A stretch of 24,475 nt of DNA from NCBI GenBank assembly GCA_964352985.1, contig CAYGUK010000056.1, positions 1-24,475 of the forward strand, written 5' to 3'. The notes beneath the pieces were generated by a model. It did not search any database. It was not told where the DNA came from and saw only the letters and a list, made by a program, of their open reading frames with translations. Source of the DNA: CAYGUK01 sp964352985. Lineage in GTDB: Bacteria > Pseudomonadota > Gammaproteobacteria > JAHCLG01. Below are positions 1 through 8,052 of the stretch, piece after piece. How positions within the stretch are numbered: the first letter of the stretch is position 1; the number at the start of each line of letters is the position of its first letter. The position numbers were made by a program, and so were the translations under genes.

Positions 1-389
1 CCCCATCGCGTAAGGAAAGTCTGTTCTTCTCAGCGTTTCTACGTTTTTGCTTAAAGTTGGTGAATAGTTACATAAATTAATTGTTTTTTTGAAGTATTGC
101 CGAAGTTTTAAAATATAGTTCAGGCAACTAAACAAAGTTACTTATTAACTTGGTAAGTTTCACATCAAAAACATAACAACTAATATTTATTGCCAGATTG
201 GAAACAATGCTTTTCTCTCAAGCGGTGTAATAAACCCGCTAATTTACATATAATATTACTTAAGTAATCAGGTAATTTAATTAAAACAAAATGAATCCGC
301 TACAACATTACTAGGCATGGGAAAAATAATAAATACTTAATCATAGATTTTATGTTAAGTCAGTAGAAAATAGTTTGTCACCCAAACGT
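1..389. other. gene-free stretch at window start
   Basis: No convincing coding region is seen on either strand. The stretch holds a copy of a dispersed repeat (31-71) and leads into a plus-strand hairpin followed by T residues (390-443). A short GTTTG/CAAAC stem lies at about 374-386, just before that hairpin. No plus-strand gene precedes the terminator inside the window, so either the terminated gene lies before position 1 or the stretch encodes a small RNA. Confidence 0.5.
31..71 (-). repeat. dispersed 41-bp repeat, copy A
   Basis: This 41-bp block matches 9199-9239 at 35 of 41 positions by eye. Read on the minus strand it starts GTAACTATTCACCAAC. That start resembles the ends of the IS66-type element at 22166-23866 (ends near CTACTCACCCC), so both copies may be solo ends or remnants of IS66-family elements. 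The IS66 link is inferred from about a dozen bases only. Confidence 0.55.
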
Positions 390-443
390 GGTTCACTGAA
401 GGATAAATCTCATAATCTATCCCGAGGTGAACCCTTTTTTTTT
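390..443 (+). terminator. plus-strand rho-independent terminator with no visible upstream gene
   Basis: GGTTCAC (390-396) pairs with GTGAACC (427-433). Inside it, GGATA (401-405) can pair with TATCC (419-423), giving a two-part stem. Nine T residues follow at 435-443. The T tract lies only on the plus-strand side, so it would stop plus-strand transcription. The next gene (487-1494) lies on the opposite strand. Confidence 0.7.
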
Positions 444-486
444 GTTATAGCATACAAACTAAATTAGATATCTTAAAACAATCACA

Positions 487-1494
487 CTATCTCCTCTGTA
501 AAGATATAGCACGACAGGGTTGATAACAAGCTTGTTCATCCATTCGCTTTGCTAAACAGAGAATATCTGCTGCTCGTAAAATATTTCTTACTGTGCGTGT
601 TAAATTAGAAAACATTTCTGGCATGCAATCTTTATTTGCAAGCGCTTCTCTTAGTGTTTTATTTTTTCCCACTGATAATGAGTAAATTAAGTCTCGGTAA
701 TTCTCGCCATGTTTAATAACTAAGTCATCAATCGCCGCAAAAAAAATGCCTATATCTTTATGTTGTTTTGCTGCCGTGGTGATTTCAAGCAAACAATTCA
801 ATATTGTTTGATAATGTGGATATTGACTATATTTTTTAGTTACCTCTCCAGCAAGACTAATATAGCGGTCAGACAATTCTTCATTCATAGAAAAAATTCT
901 CGCTAATTCTTCATCAGATAAAAATTGACAAGAATCATGAGGTAACGTAAACCATCCCGTTGTAGCAAAATGAATATTTAAATCTTCAAGCGTTAGCAGT
1001 GTTTTTCCATCATTCACTAATACTGTGCTTGAGTCGACAACATTTTCTGCCGTGAGTTCTTCACCGGTAGATAACATAAAATAAGTTTCAACAAACGGAA
1101 ACATAAAATGAATTTGTTTCACATGTTGTGGTTCTAAAAGTGTAAGTCTCATATTATGACGATATTGATTTAAGCAATCAACAGCATGTTGATTTCGAGA
1201 TAACGCACGACATAAATCCATGACCGCAACATTAGATTGATTATAAGCATCTACCGTAAAACAAAAGGCAGTGTGTCGAAGGTGAGTCACGTAATTTATG
1301 ACATGTTGAACTAACTTGGTAATGTCTTCTATAGATAATCTCTGATCTCGACGATACTTTGCCTTAATCTCTTTTGCAAAACCTCTTAAATGACCAATAT
1401 CGGGAGATTTAAGATTTTCTTTGTCCTTAGCTTTAATGACATATAATCCAAGTGGCAATTTATCAAGTAACCCAATCACGACTGACGCTTTCAT
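487..1494 (-). CDS. unrecognised 335-residue protein, last gene downstream of the isonitrile operon
   Basis: I do not recognise the family. The 335 residues show no signal peptide or clear membrane segment. The N-terminal third (about residues 1-75) is mixed hydrophobic and basic. The rest looks mostly helical, with several cysteines near the C-terminus (Cys-Leu at about 312, then CYQPC at about 323-327). The ATG at 1494 follows a purine-rich AAGGGA about 14 bases upstream, a usable but distant ribosome site. It begins 63 bp after the ATP-grasp gene on the same strand, with no terminator seen between them, so it may be the last gene of the isonitrile operon. A role in that pathway is inference from position only. 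It could equally be an unrelated orphan of the host-associated type. Confidence 0.75.
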   Translation of the reverse strand: MKASVVIGLLDKLPLGLYVIKAKDKENLKSPDIGHLRGFAKEIKAKYRRDQRLSIEDITKLVQHVINYVTHLRHTAFCFTVDAYNQSNVAVMDLCRALSRNQHAVDCLNQYRHNMRLTLLEPQHVKQIHFMFPFVETYFMLSTGEELTAENVVDSSTVLVNDGKTLLTLEDLNIHFATTGWFTLPHDSCQFLSDEELARIFSMNEELSDRYISLAGEVTKKYSQYPHYQTILNCLLEITTAAKQHKDIGIFFAAIDDLVIKHGENYRDLIYSLSVGKNKTLREALANKDCMPEMFSNLTRTVRNILRAADILCLAKRMDEQACYQPCRAISLQRR

Positions 1495-1557
1495 AATAAT
1501 TTATTATTCCCTTATTTTAACTGCAAGCCGTGACTATAACTCAATTTTATTAACTTT

Positions 1558-2814
1558 CTATGACATCATCTTTTCTACCTCGCTCAATGCATCTACTTGC
1601 AATCTCGCTTCTATTTCTCTAATGACAGCATAGTCTTGTAAAATTTGTTTTTTCTCACCTGCCAAAGCAATAATACCTATACTTGTTAAATAGTCGACAG
1701 TCTTTGGTACCGCCTCACCATTTTTAAACCATAAAAATTGATTTAATAACGTAGGTAAAGTTGCAATTGCTGAGAAAATTTCAGCATTTTTCACAATGCC
1801 TTGAACCGGTGATTTTAAAAAAACTGGCATGACGGTTTGCTTAAAAATATAGTCTTTTAATTTAACATCACCGTCGATATAAATTTCAACCAACTTATCT
1901 GCTTGACAACTCCCAGTTGCAGCTCTTGAAAATTCCATCACCGGACCACCACACATTCTGGGCGCGATTTCAATTAATCTTGGTCCTTTATTTGTTAGCA
2001 TGATTTCAATATGAGACGCACCATAGCGCATTCCTAAAGCAGTTAATACTTTTTTAGCATAACGAAAAATTTCACCATGATTTTTTTCATTAAAATTGAC
2101 AAACTCAACATGATCATAAATCGTTTTTCTATCGCCAACTTTAATTTTGCTATATTCAATTAAATGAGATAAATAATGTTGACCCGCCGAACTGATTGTA
2201 CCCACAGCAAACTCTGTCCCAATGGCTTCCTCTTGCAAAATGACCGTGTTATTTTTTTCCCCTGTTGATTGATTGGGTTCCGCTAATACTCGACGAAATG
2301 CAACTCGCCAATCCTCCCCTTGTTGAATATGAAATACTTTATCACTTCCTGCAGAAGCCGGCGGTTTAATAATAAAAGAGTGATTGATTAAATTCGTTTT
2401 ATGCAACCATTTTTCGGCTTCATCTTCATTTGCAGTATTCTTTGTATTTAAAGCGGGGATCCCTCTTTCATGTAAGGCCTGTTGCATAAAATATTTGTGA
2501 TAACGATGCAATGATTTTTCAGGATCATTAGCAAATTGTGGTGTTAAACTCCATGTTAATTCTTCTGCTAATTGCACGCCAACCTCATTACCAGGAATGA
2601 CACAGAGAGGATCATGTTTTTTTAATTGTTGAATTAAGTCAGCTTGATTTGGCAGTACTTCAATAAAATCATTGTAATTAATTTCAGTACCAAAACCAGA
2701 CCAACTTGGCGAATTTAATGTCACCGCAATGGCAGGAATACCACGCTTTTTAAATGCCGGCGCTAATTCTTTTCCTGAAGAAATAGGATCGACAATTACC
2801 ACAGGCTTTTGCAT
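1558..2814 (-). CDS. ATP-grasp carboxylate-amine ligase of the isonitrile cluster
   Basis: ATP-grasp enzymes activate a carboxylate as acyl phosphate and join it to an amine or similar nucleophile. An N-terminal Rossmann-like part starts VVIVDPISSG. The ATP-binding core has FIIKP with Lys150 and an SAGS loop at 154-157, then EEAIGTE at about 195-202. The metal-binding end is HIEIM with Glu270 and LIEIAPR with Glu282 and Arg286. The usual Asn of the E-x-N motif is Ala here (EIAPR), a variant also seen elsewhere in the superfamily. AAGGAG lies 10 bases before the ATG at 2814 but only 1 base before an ATG at 2823, so I choose 2814 (418 residues). One base separates it from the monooxygenase stop. 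It probably conjugates the isonitrile intermediate to an amino acid or amine; the partner cannot be read from sequence. It is paralogous to the protein at 10747-11934. Confidence 0.88.
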   Translation of the reverse strand: MQKPVVIVDPISSGKELAPAFKKRGIPAIAVTLNSPSWSGFGTEINYNDFIEVLPNQADLIQQLKKHDPLCVIPGNEVGVQLAEELTWSLTPQFANDPEKSLHRYHKYFMQQALHERGIPALNTKNTANEDEAEKWLHKTNLINHSFIIKPPASAGSDKVFHIQQGEDWRVAFRRVLAEPNQSTGEKNNTVILQEEAIGTEFAVGTISSAGQHYLSHLIEYSKIKVGDRKTIYDHVEFVNFNEKNHGEIFRYAKKVLTALGMRYGASHIEIMLTNKGPRLIEIAPRMCGGPVMEFSRAATGSCQADKLVEIYIDGDVKLKDYIFKQTVMPVFLKSPVQGIVKNAEIFSAIATLPTLLNQFLWFKNGEAVPKTVDYLTSIGIIALAGEKKQILQDYAVIREIEARLQVDALSEVEKMMS

Positions 2815-2815
2815 T

Positions 2816-4264
2816 TTAAACATACTCCTTAGATATTAATTTTTGTTGAAGTAATTCTATTTGGTCGACAGAAATAGTCGATTCAATATAACCATCAGGT
2901 CGAACCAAAATGATTTTATCTCGGTAAGTCATATCTTCAGTATAATAATATGATTCTATCTCTTTAGTAGAAATTTCAATCACATTAATATTATCCGCTA
3001 ATTTAATTTGCATTGGCTTATGATCAAAAACTAACAGCGTTAACTTGCTATAATCCAATAATGAATATAAACGAGTTGTTAAATGCGAGCTAATAATTTC
3101 AAAGTCAAACACTCGCGATCCCACTAATCCACCCTGCCCATATTGAATACCCATGCCAGTAATATTGCCCGATCTTTTTTCCACTATTTTGACATAATCT
3201 TTAGCGTGAGTATTATTGTGAGAAAATTTCGTTGAACGCACTAATTCACCCGATGTTGCAATCACGCTTTCTGCAACTGGTTTTCTTTCTGACTCATACG
3301 TTTTTAGTAACTTTTTATTCGCCCTACCTTTAATCACAAAATTCAATTTCCAAATTAAATTAAACGCATCGGCTAATCCGGTATTTAAACCTTGTCCGCC
3401 ATTAACGGAATGGATATGACAGGCATCACCCACCAAAAAAACTTTATCTTCAAAAGAAAAATGGCGAGCGACTGATTCTTTCACTGAAAATCTTGAATAC
3501 CAAGTCACTGTATCAAATGTTAAAGTGTGGGGTGATAATGCTCGATTAATTTTTTTCAACGCATCTTCAAAACTAAACTCTTTGCTATCCATTCTCACAT
3601 AAAATCTGTCAATATTTTTCTCGCGTGGGATCCAAGCCACATCAGAGGTATCCGCTTGAAACACGATTATTTCAGGGACTTTTGGAAATGTCGTATTAAT
3701 CACACCATCAATCACAGCCCAAATAATTTGTGGTCGAATAATCTCAAAAGGAATATTAAAATGCTCACGAACAAACGATCGCGAACCATCGGCTCCAATA
3801 ACATAGCGAGATTGTATTTGCTCATTATTTTCAAGTGTTGTTACACAATAATCGCTATTTATTTCAATATTTTTAACAGAACACGATCTCCGCACTGATG
3901 AATTTAACACTTTTAATTTTTCATCTAATAATTTCTCAATATAAGCTTGGCCTAACATGAGAAAATGTTTGTGATGACAACCTTCTAGCGCATCCCACCA
4001 AGTTGATTGGCGTGATATAAATTGCCCATTAGACCACACTGAACTGGTATTACATTTTTTCCCTAAAGGATAGAGTTCTGAAAATAAATTCACGATTTCT
4101 AATAATTGCAAAGTCCGGGCATTTAATGCATCCGCGCGACCTACCTCTACTGGTGCTCGAGATTTATCAATAATACAAATCGACAATCCACAATGTTTTG
4201 CTAAATAACCACACATTAATCCCACGGGGCCTGCACCAACAATCATTAAATCTACTTGTTTCAT
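2816..4264 (-). CDS. FAD-dependent aromatic monooxygenase (PheA/TfdB, PHBH-like)
   Basis: This 482-residue flavoprotein hydroxylase fits group A monooxygenases, which use NAD(P)H and O2 to hydroxylate aromatic rings or cause related oxidations. The dinucleotide fold motif GAGPVG is at residues 10-15, the DG motif (GADGSRS, Asp159-Gly160) follows, and the GD motif at 279-280 runs into GGQGLNTGLADAFNL, which binds FAD. The last roughly 110 residues would correspond to the thioredoxin-like tail of the phenol hydroxylase branch. The start ATG overlaps the isnB stop by 4 bp, so translation is probably coupled. The classical pvc operon carries PvcC, a different FADH2-using hydroxylase family, so this enzyme is a distinguishing part of the cluster. 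It likely oxidises the aromatic ring or side chain of the isonitrile product; the substrate is inferred. Confidence 0.9.
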   Translation of the reverse strand: MKQVDLMIVGAGPVGLMCGYLAKHCGLSICIIDKSRAPVEVGRADALNARTLQLLEIVNLFSELYPLGKKCNTSSVWSNGQFISRQSTWWDALEGCHHKHFLMLGQAYIEKLLDEKLKVLNSSVRRSCSVKNIEINSDYCVTTLENNEQIQSRYVIGADGSRSFVREHFNIPFEIIRPQIIWAVIDGVINTTFPKVPEIIVFQADTSDVAWIPREKNIDRFYVRMDSKEFSFEDALKKINRALSPHTLTFDTVTWYSRFSVKESVARHFSFEDKVFLVGDACHIHSVNGGQGLNTGLADAFNLIWKLNFVIKGRANKKLLKTYESERKPVAESVIATSGELVRSTKFSHNNTHAKDYVKIVEKRSGNITGMGIQYGQGGLVGSRVFDFEIISSHLTTRLYSLLDYSKLTLLVFDHKPMQIKLADNINVIEISTKEIESYYYTEDMTYRDKIILVRPDGYIESTISVDQIELLQQKLISKEYV

Positions 4265-5097
4265 TGGTAAGACACCAAATCCGTATTATGATACGGCGGA
4301 TCACTTAATACTTGTACTCGACGTAAATGTCGCGGTGAATGCTGAGTAAATTTTTCTCGGCCATGTAATAAAGTAAAATTATCTGCAATCACCACATCAC
4401 CGTCTTGCCAGTGATGATGATAAACATGATTTTCATCATAAAGTGCTTGTTGCAAACTTTGATGAAAATCATTTAACGCTGACTTTTCTATACCATCAAA
4501 TGTTAAATTAGGTGGATTAACAAATTGACCTTTTGCTTCTGAATGAGGCTCATTATAACGGATCACATGATAATGTTTATGAGGATGTTGGGTAATGATA
4601 GGTGAAATAACTTTACTATCATAAAAAGACATGGCTCGTTGGTAAGTCCCTGTCACGTTTTGCCATAATTTTTTTGTTTCTTCGGCAATATTTTTTAACA
4701 CTAAATCAGTATTCGAAAAAATCGTACGCCCACCTTGTCCCTCAAGTGGCGCTTTAACGCAATGAAAGATTTGATACTCGGGTACTTCAGGTCGATACAT
4801 GCCATCCCAATGTAAAGGCACGTAGCTATGATCAAAAATGTGATCTTCGGGTTTTTCATGTTCGACTAATTCAAGGACTTTACCAAAAGGCCATAAACTC
4901 ACCTCACCCCATTTATCACAATACGTTGCAAACTCATTTGCATCTTGAAATGTAGTGAAATTTCTCAATAGAATTAAATGTGATTGATTAAAGAGATCAC
5001 GCAATATATTCATCTCAATGTCATGAATTTTAATTGCAGGTGATGTTGGCGTTAAACACACGCCAAAGGGTTTTAAAGGTTGGATTTCAATATTCAT
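4261..5097 (-). CDS. isnB: Fe(II)/2-oxoglutarate-dependent oxygenase, IsnB/PvcB-like
   Basis: This TauD/TfdA-family enzyme has 278 residues. The iron facial triad is visible as His96-x-Asp98 (LHWDG) and His245 (LLHGRE). Arg256, 11 residues after the last His, is in the place of the 2-oxoglutarate-binding Arg of TauD. In known clusters PvcB/IsnB acts on the isonitrile made by the partner synthase, carrying out oxidative decarboxylation to a vinyl isonitrile or desaturation while keeping the carboxylate. Which reaction occurs here cannot be told from sequence, but a downstream ATP-grasp ligase would make sense if the carboxylate is kept. It overlaps isnA by 4 bp upstream and the monooxygenase by 4 bp downstream, so it is a central operon member. 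AGGCAGAG lies just ahead of the ATG at 5097. Confidence 0.9.
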   Translation of the reverse strand: MNIEIQPLKPFGVCLTPTSPAIKIHDIEMNILRDLFNQSHLILLRNFTTFQDANEFATYCDKWGEVSLWPFGKVLELVEHEKPEDHIFDHSYVPLHWDGMYRPEVPEYQIFHCVKAPLEGQGGRTIFSNTDLVLKNIAEETKKLWQNVTGTYQRAMSFYDSKVISPIITQHPHKHYHVIRYNEPHSEAKGQFVNPPNLTFDGIEKSALNDFHQSLQQALYDENHVYHHHWQDGDVVIADNFTLLHGREKFTQHSPRHLRRVQVLSDPPYHNTDLVSYQ

Positions 5098-6146
5098 GCT
5101 AACTCTGCCTTTAATTCATAGTAACTGGGTTGACCATTTTCAGCATAAATAAGTTTAGCGCCCATCATTTCAGCTTGAGACCGTTTCAATAACACATAAC
5201 CTTGATGCGTTTTTCCAATCACACCATGCCAAGGCGTTAGCCAACTCTCATTACCAATCAATACAATGCCTAATTTTGTTGAACCACAAGCTTGCGGATG
5301 AATCGATAAGCGTAAAGCATTGGGAAAAACAGATTGCAATAATTCACTCCAGGCATTACTTCGCCGAATTAATTCATAAGCTTTTACTTTAGATTCTTTT
5401 TGAATTTGTGTGCGGCTTTTTAATTGTGTTTGAAAACTCGCATCTTCAAATAAAAATCGGGTGATACCTCGATATAAACGGTTTGCTGTTTTTTCATCGG
5501 GTTTTGCTGATACTTCACTACCGCGTTTTATTTTATCTTTTAAAAAATCTAATGATTGTCCAAAGCGTTTCATTAATTCATCACGCATTTGGCCAAAGTT
5601 ATAATCATCTTCATAATAATCGTCTAAATTATAGGTCGTGATATTTTTTAATGATTTTCTTTGAATAATATCCATTAAGCCCAATTGATAAGCTGTAACA
5701 TATTGCTCTTTAATGCCAACGATATCGCTAAATACTCGCCCATCTGAACATAAAATTATTTTCATCCCTGGTGGATAAATTTGAGAAATCAATTCACAAA
5801 GATTATTGAGAAAATCAAGTGCCAACTCTTCCCCTAAATCAGGTAAAAAGCCTAACACTTTTTCCGGATTCGGTGACTTACCAGGAAAAGCGGGTAATAC
5901 ACAATGAAGCGGACGATTATTTTTTACAGCTTGTAAAATAATAGGTAAAAATTGTTTATCGCAAGTAACACAATAACGATGTTGACAATGAACCGCATTA
6001 CTCGCTAAACGTCTATAACACATGATTTCGGCAAGGATTTTTTTCGCAAGGCTTAGCGCCTGTGTTTCATCTATTCTTGATTGATAATTAAGGTCATGAA
6101 AACTAGCTGTTTTGTGTTCAAGTTTATATAAGGTTGATGGGTTCAT
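5094..6146 (-). CDS. isnA: isonitrile synthase, PvcA/IsnA (DIT1 family)
   Basis: The family replaces the alpha-amino group of tyrosine or tryptophan with an isonitrile, taking the extra carbon from ribulose-5-phosphate. The 350-residue length fits the bacterial enzymes. Conserved-looking blocks in order are LPAFPGKSPNPEKVLG and LPDLGEEL (about residues 83-108), CSDGRVFSD (about 133-141), RLSIHPQACGSTKLGI in the C-terminal part, and LTPWHGV near residue 314. The ATG at 6146 has GAGAGGG a few bases upstream. It is the first gene of a tightly overlapping minus-strand operon and is divergent from a LysR gene, as pvcA regulation by the LysR protein PtxR in Pseudomonas would suggest. Tyr versus Trp preference cannot be called by eye. 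Family confidence is high; the exact product is unknown. Confidence 0.92.
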   Translation of the reverse strand: MNPSTLYKLEHKTASFHDLNYQSRIDETQALSLAKKILAEIMCYRRLASNAVHCQHRYCVTCDKQFLPIILQAVKNNRPLHCVLPAFPGKSPNPEKVLGFLPDLGEELALDFLNNLCELISQIYPPGMKIILCSDGRVFSDIVGIKEQYVTAYQLGLMDIIQRKSLKNITTYNLDDYYEDDYNFGQMRDELMKRFGQSLDFLKDKIKRGSEVSAKPDEKTANRLYRGITRFLFEDASFQTQLKSRTQIQKESKVKAYELIRRSNAWSELLQSVFPNALRLSIHPQACGSTKLGIVLIGNESWLTPWHGVIGKTHQGYVLLKRSQAEMMGAKLIYAENGQPSYYELKAELA

Positions 6147-6160
6147 GGTCCCTCTCTTCT

Positions 6161-6219
6161 GACGGATGTGTTAATAAAAATATCTCTGTTTCATCGTCCC
6201 TAATAAAACAGATGTGTTA
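6161..6219. promoter_or_regulatory. isnA-lysR intergenic repeats, candidate LysR operator
   Basis: The 136-bp divergent intergenic region holds a perfect 7-bp inverted repeat, TCTGTTT (6185-6191) and AAACAGA (6206-6212), with a 14-bp spacer. It also holds a direct repeat GATGTGTTA at 6165-6173 and 6211-6219, 46 bp apart. Dyads of this sort are where LysR-type regulators bind between their own gene and the target operon. Binding by the adjacent regulator is inferred. Confidence 0.5.
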
Positions 6220-6282
6220 TTGAACCGCGAATCGAGCCAAAAATAAAATGACTTATTTCAATGTTTGTGATAAAAGATATTT

Positions 6283-7131
6283 ATGCCTTTAATTATGAGT
6301 GATATTAAATACTTTATTACTGCCAGTGAAACGCTCAATATTACCCGAGCGTCTGAAATCATTGGCATATCCCAACCTGCCTTAAGTTATGCCATTAAAC
6401 GTTTAGAAAATGAATTAGGTGGCCAATTACTCATCCGTCTCAAAAATGGTATTCAACTCACCAAATTAGGCCAAGAATTTAAACAACGCGCCAGGCGTTT
6501 ATTATACGAATGGGAACAAGCGCAAAATCTCGCCAATCCAGAATCAGGTTTTATCCAAGGCAGTTATTCCATTGCCATGCACCCTTCTGTGGCGTTATAT
6601 ACCTTAGATAGTTTTATGCCCATGCTACAACAAACTTATAGCAATCTCGATTTTAAATTTATTCATGGCTTGTCGCGTGAAATGACTGAAAAAGTGATCA
6701 GTTGGGAAGCTGATTTTGGTATTGTGGTTAACCCCATAAAACATCCGGATTTAGTTATTTCCAAACTGTATATTGATGAAGTGACTATTTTTCAAGTAAA
6801 AAACTCACAAGATAAATTAATTTACGATGAAAATCTCGCACAAAGCCAACATATTTTACGCAAAATCACCAAAAAACTTTATTATAACGGCACGCTCACT
6901 TCATCTAATCTCGAAGTCGTCGCAAAATTAACCGCCTTGGGTTTAGGCTATGGTATTTTACCAACTCGCATTGCGGGCCAATATAAACAACTCACAAAAT
7001 TACCCTCAGCACCGACGTTTAAAGATGATATTTGTTTAGTTTATCGCGCAGAAAAACATAATAATCCTATCAGTAAAAAAATCATTCAGATTATTAAAAT
7101 TCAAGTCGGAAATAGCCACGCTTCATCTTAA
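6283..7131 (+). CDS. LysR-type transcriptional regulator of the isonitrile operon
   Basis: The 282-residue protein starts with a winged helix-turn-helix of the LysR family (about residues 4-65). The recognition region reads TRASEIIGISQPALSYAIKR, followed by the LENELGGQLLIR and LTKLGQEF blocks. The rest is the periplasmic-binding-protein-like effector domain, slightly shorter than the usual 290-310 residue family length. It is divergent from isnA and shares its promoter region, the typical layout for a local activator. In Pseudomonas aeruginosa the LysR protein PtxR controls pvc genes, which supports the role by analogy; orthology is not shown. Two ATGs (6283 and 6295) are possible and neither has a strong ribosome site. 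The effector may be a pathway product or precursor, which is inference. Confidence 0.88.
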   Translation: MPLIMSDIKYFITASETLNITRASEIIGISQPALSYAIKRLENELGGQLLIRLKNGIQLTKLGQEFKQRARRLLYEWEQAQNLANPESGFIQGSYSIAMHPSVALYTLDSFMPMLQQTYSNLDFKFIHGLSREMTEKVISWEADFGIVVNPIKHPDLVISKLYIDEVTIFQVKNSQDKLIYDENLAQSQHILRKITKKLYYNGTLTSSNLEVVAKLTALGLGYGILPTRIAGQYKQLTKLPSAPTFKDDICLVYRAEKHNNPISKKIIQIIKIQVGNSHASS

Positions 7132-7213
7132 AACTTTACGGGTGGGCCACTTTGCACCATAAATTTTTAATTCTTGCAAAAGATTTTTTAAACTATATTT
7201 CTGATGTGATTGA

Positions 7214-7819
7214 TTAATATTTTTTTGATAACTTACGTACCGCATCCATTTCTTCTTTCGAATGAAAAGCCATGACACCTGGCTCCAAAACATCGGCATG
7301 TAGTTTGGCGTTTTGCATCTCATTTTCTGAAAAAATCTCGCCTCGACTCATTCTTGCCCATAGCATGGCTTTATTAATTCGAAGTAATGAAGCGATGTCA
7401 TAAGTTGTTTTTTGCTTTGGGGTGTTATCGCTAAGAGCAAGTGGTAGGGTATATACTTCAGATTCAACTTTTTCGAGTTCAGCATGAAGCTCCGGTAGTA
7501 TATATACAGGTAATTCGCTAATTTTGTCTTTTTGATCATATTCGCTCAGTATTTCCTTCGTATTTTCAACAGAAATTATTAATCCAAATAATTTTGCCAT
7601 TATCGTTTTAACATTATCTAAAAATGAAGATAATTGCTTGACTCTCATATTCTGAACACTTCTTTCAGTTTTTCGAGTTATATCGTTAATTGCTTGATAT
7701 TTTGCATATAATGCCAGTGTGACAGGGGTGTTGGTCGCACATAATACTTCTTTTCGATGTTCGTAAAATTGCACAGAGGCTTGAGCGATTCTAATAATGG
7801 CTGGGGCAAGACTATACAT
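7214..7819 (-). CDS. unrecognised 201-residue helical protein
   Basis: I do not recognise this family. The 201 residues appear almost wholly helical and charged. A hydrophobic patch at about 74-85 (IMAKLFGLIISV) is too short and too mixed to call a membrane segment with confidence. The C-terminal 60 residues (TTYDIASLLRINKAMLWARM onward) look like a compact domain and could suggest a small DNA- or protein-binding fold, but nothing more can be said. AAGGAA sits six bases before the ATG at 7819, a good ribosome site that supports a real gene. It converges with the LysR gene, leaving 82 bp between them with no clear terminator. It is unlikely to belong to the isonitrile operon because it is a separate unit. 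Confidence 0.7.
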   Translation of the reverse strand: MYSLAPAIIRIAQASVQFYEHRKEVLCATNTPVTLALYAKYQAINDITRKTERSVQNMRVKQLSSFLDNVKTIMAKLFGLIISVENTKEILSEYDQKDKISELPVYILPELHAELEKVESEVYTLPLALSDNTPKQKTTYDIASLLRINKAMLWARMSRGEIFSENEMQNAKLHADVLEPGVMAFHSKEEMDAVRKLSKKY

Positions 7820-8052
7820 TGCTATTCCTTATAATTTTATTTAACGAATGTCAGTTTAAACCTATTTTATTAGGTGGATCATAAGAAAATTCATGGTGAT
7901 TAAAAACCCTAAAATTTATTGAAGAAAATACTAGACTAAATAATGCAGTAAATGACGGCAAGTAATAACTTAAATATTAAAGGACACATTGCTATATAAA
8001 ATATATCACGTAAAATTGATATACTACTTTTATTGTTAGAGCACCACACGAG
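7820..8052. other. divergent intergenic region upstream of the grpB-like gene
   Basis: This AT-rich stretch must carry the promoters for the 201-residue gene (minus) and the GrpB-like gene (plus). A TATACT hexamer at 8020-8025 could be the minus-10 box for the plus-strand gene, but I find no well-spaced minus-35 box. No repeat or RNA gene is evident. Confidence 0.3.

Noticed and set aside
2815..2823. Longer start (ATG at 2823) for the first ATP-grasp gene
   Set aside because: AAGGAG is only one base from this ATG but ten bases from the one at 2814, which also fits the paralog's start better.
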